Shown: positions 62,648 to 64,000 of the stretch, one piece after another
How the letters are laid out: every line of letters starts with the position of its first letter
Numbering within the stretch: the first letter of the stretch is position 1
Source of the DNA: Paludibacter sp963678465
GTDB lineage: Bacteria; Bacteroidota; Bacteroidia; Bacteroidales; Paludibacteraceae
Assembly: GCA_963678465.1 (NCBI GenBank)
Contig: OY782858.1
Span: forward strand, 1,736,001-1,800,000
DNA: 64,000 nucleotides
Direction: 5' to 3'
Notes under the pieces: generated by a model
What the model saw: only the letters and a program-made list of their open reading frames with translations
Databases searched by the model: none
Told to the model about the DNA's origin: nothing
Program-made: the position numbers and the translations under genes

Positions 62648-63670
62648 TTATTCGGCAAACTTAATAAAGATTCTGAAAACTTTGGCGGGATCTTTTGCCC
62701 AGAACTCCAGTGCTTGCTGTGCTTCTTCGGGAGTGTAAATGGCGCTGATAAACTCTTCCACCGGGCAAGTACCACGTTTCATATATTCCATTACGGCACG
62801 AAAATCTTCGGGCATGGCATTGCGGGAGCCACGTATGTCGAGTTCCTTTTGCACAAAGTATTTGGTTTCGAAAGCAATCTCTGTTTTGGCATAGCCTATA
62901 CAAACCACTCTCCCTGTAAACGCTACTTCGTTGATGGCGGTAATGTAGGTTTGTGGTGCTCCCACCGCTTCGATAACTACATCAGGACCATATCCGTTGG
63001 TATATTCTTTTAGTTTATCATTTAAGTTCTCTGTTTTGGAATTGATTGTATATGCTGCTCCAAGACGTTTGGCCAAAGCTAGTTTGGTATCGTCCATATC
63101 TACCGCTATCACTTTTGCGCCACGCAATGCAGCACGCACAATAGCCCCCACTCCAATCATTCCACAACCAATCACCATTACGATGTCCAGGTCGGTTACC
63201 TGTCCACGCGAAACGGCATGGAAACCTACGCTCATAGGTTCCACCATCGCAAAGTCGCGGGGAGTAATGGCGGTATCGGCTAACACTTTTGCCCAGGGCA
63301 CAGCCACGTATTCGCTCATAGCACCGTGGCGTTGCACCCCAAAGGTTTGGTTGAACTGACAGGCGTTAGGGCGACCGTTTCGGCACGATGGGCATTTGCC
63401 ACAAGCAGTATAAGGATTAATTGTACATGCCATCCCCGGTTGAAGGTGCTCAGGCACATTCCCGCCAACGGCTTCGATAGAAGCACCAATCTCGTGCCCC
63501 GGAATAACGGGTAGTTTTACCATGGGGTTTTTACCCAAAAAGGTATTTAAATCGGAACCGCAGTATCCTACATAATGTATTTTTACCAATACTTCGTCGG
63601 CACTAATGCCCGGTTTTTCGAGTTGAACCAACGACACTTTGCCGGGTTCGGTTATTTGTACAGCTTTCAT
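62648..63670 (-). CDS. Zinc-dependent sugar or polyol dehydrogenase (MDR family)
   Basis: The 340-residue medium-chain dehydrogenase has the catalytic zinc site 'GYCGSDLNTFLGKNP' and 'PGHEIG', the four-cysteine structural zinc loop 'CGKCPSCRNGRPNAC', and the Rossmann motif 'IGCGMIGVGAIV'. It should oxidise an alcohol group of a sugar or polyol with NAD(P). The next gene upstream (63802-64000) is a fuconolactonase-type amidohydrolase, so a non-phosphorylating hexose or deoxyhexose pathway (for example L-fucose) is a reasonable guess. The upstream gap is 131 bp, so they are probably one transcript. Confidence 0.85.
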   Translation of the reverse strand: MKAVQITEPGKVSLVQLEKPGISADEVLVKIHYVGYCGSDLNTFLGKNPMVKLPVIPGHEIGASIEAVGGNVPEHLQPGMACTINPYTACGKCPSCRNGRPNACQFNQTFGVQRHGAMSEYVAVPWAKVLADTAITPRDFAMVEPMSVGFHAVSRGQVTDLDIVMVIGCGMIGVGAIVRAALRGAKVIAVDMDDTKLALAKRLGAAYTINSKTENLNDKLKEYTNGYGPDVVIEAVGAPQTYITAINEVAFTGRVVCIGYAKTEIAFETKYFVQKELDIRGSRNAMPEDFRAVMEYMKRGTCPVEEFISAIYTPEEAQQALEFWAKDPAKVFRIFIKFAE

Positions 63671-63801
63671 ATATAATAATGTGCTAATTTAAAAATATGC
63701 CAAAATGCTAATTATTAGTTTGCAAAAGGGGCGCAATTGTAATCTTTTTATTGTCCGTAGGACATTCACATTTTTCTTTATTTATCCCCTACGGGGAATA
63801 A

Positions 63802-64000
63802 CTATTTTATTCCATACGCTTTTGCAGCATTCCCGCCCAATATCAGGGCTTGTTCTTTTTCCGTAAAGGTGGAAATATAGTCGATAACTACCTGCATTAC
63901 CTCACTATATTTTCCGGCTACCAAACATACCGGCCAGTCGGAACCAATCAATATTCGTTCGGGACCAAAAGCTTCGAAAACAACGTCCAGATAAGGCCGT
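63802..64000 (-). CDS. Amidohydrolase-family (fuconolactonase-like) protein, C-terminal part
   Basis: The reverse strand carries the last 65 or so codons of a gene ending with TAG at 63802-63804; the rest lies outside the window. The readable C-terminus, 'RPYLDVVFEAFGPERILIGS' followed by 'DWPVCLVAGKYSEVM' and ending 'LGGNAAKAYGIK', is typical of amidohydrolase-2 TIM barrels such as L-fuconolactone or L-rhamnonolactone hydrolases. The GSDWP motif holds the metal-site Asp. With the zinc dehydrogenase it suggests oxidation of a sugar to its lactone and then hydrolysis to the acid. The product name is inferred from the family. Confidence 0.8.
   Translation of the reverse strand, partial: RPYLDVVFEAFGPERILIGSDWPVCLVAGKYSEVMQVVIDYISTFTEKEQALILGGNAAKAYGIK

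Overview
The window reads as part of a Bacteroidales (Bacteroidota) chromosome. The evidence is a fused MurF-alanine racemase, a type III glutamine synthetase, an LL-diaminopimelate aminotransferase next to dapF, two proteins with type IX secretion (T9SS) C-terminal sorting tails, start codons without Shine-Dalgarno sequences, and repeated TAnnTTTG promoter boxes upstream of genes. Gene content would suit a Paludibacter-like fermenter, but sequence reading alone cannot fix the genus. Most of the window is ordinary core chromosome.

Layout. 1-8 kb (minus strand): grpE (partial), then metallophosphoesterase/PQQ-propeller protein, murF-alr, a universal-stress-like protein and purT in one tight operon, then a secreted hypothetical. 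8.6-12.2 kb (plus): a cytidylyltransferase-GHMP kinase fusion, an AT-rich orphan gene, a 22-bp palindromic array, a VOC protein and an AraC regulator. 12.4-16 kb (minus): an enlarged ribosomal protein S1 and a MATE exporter. 16.5-24 kb: a PKD lipoprotein, an acyl-CoA ligase, an RsmI-like methyltransferase, an ABC-F ATPase, panB and tRNA-Lys. 24.2-31 kb: an M15-like protein, a sugar nucleotidyltransferase with galE, manA, an aminotransferase and a LolC/E-like permease, followed by a 41-bp palindromic array. 31.5-38 kb: a giant secreted pectin methylesterase, then dapF and dapL. 38.7-52.2 kb: a nitrogen-assimilation block with an outer-membrane protein, PII, Amt, two RNA-like elements, GSIII, gltB, gltD and asnB. 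52.4-56.8 kb: glycogen phosphorylase and glycogen synthase. 57-64 kb: a T9SS secreted protein, a 219-bp MITE, a DapB-like reductase, a second 41-bp array with a DUF6261-like gene, ettA, a zinc alcohol dehydrogenase and a partial amidohydrolase.

Functional links. The 38.7-52.2 kb block is a complete route for bringing ammonium in (Amt), sensing nitrogen status (PII), and fixing nitrogen as glutamine, glutamate and asparagine. dapF, dapL, the DapB-like enzyme and murF-alr all feed diaminopimelate and D-alanine into peptidoglycan. The nucleotidyltransferase, galE and manA supply sugar nucleotides and phosphates, and glgP with glycogen synthase handle storage glucan.

Most unusual observations. 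Two unlinked intergenic arrays (31.0 and 59.5 kb) share an exact 41-bp period built as a 7-nt arm, 7-nt core, 7-nt arm and 20-nt linker. The arm sequences change between units while often staying complementary. One array sits just upstream of a DUF6261-like gene, and inverted 20-nt copies bracket the two together. A related 22-bp alternating array lies at 10.8 kb. Separately, the amt-GSIII gap holds two copies of a hairpin with a conserved loop and compensatory stem changes, which suggests a pair of small RNAs.
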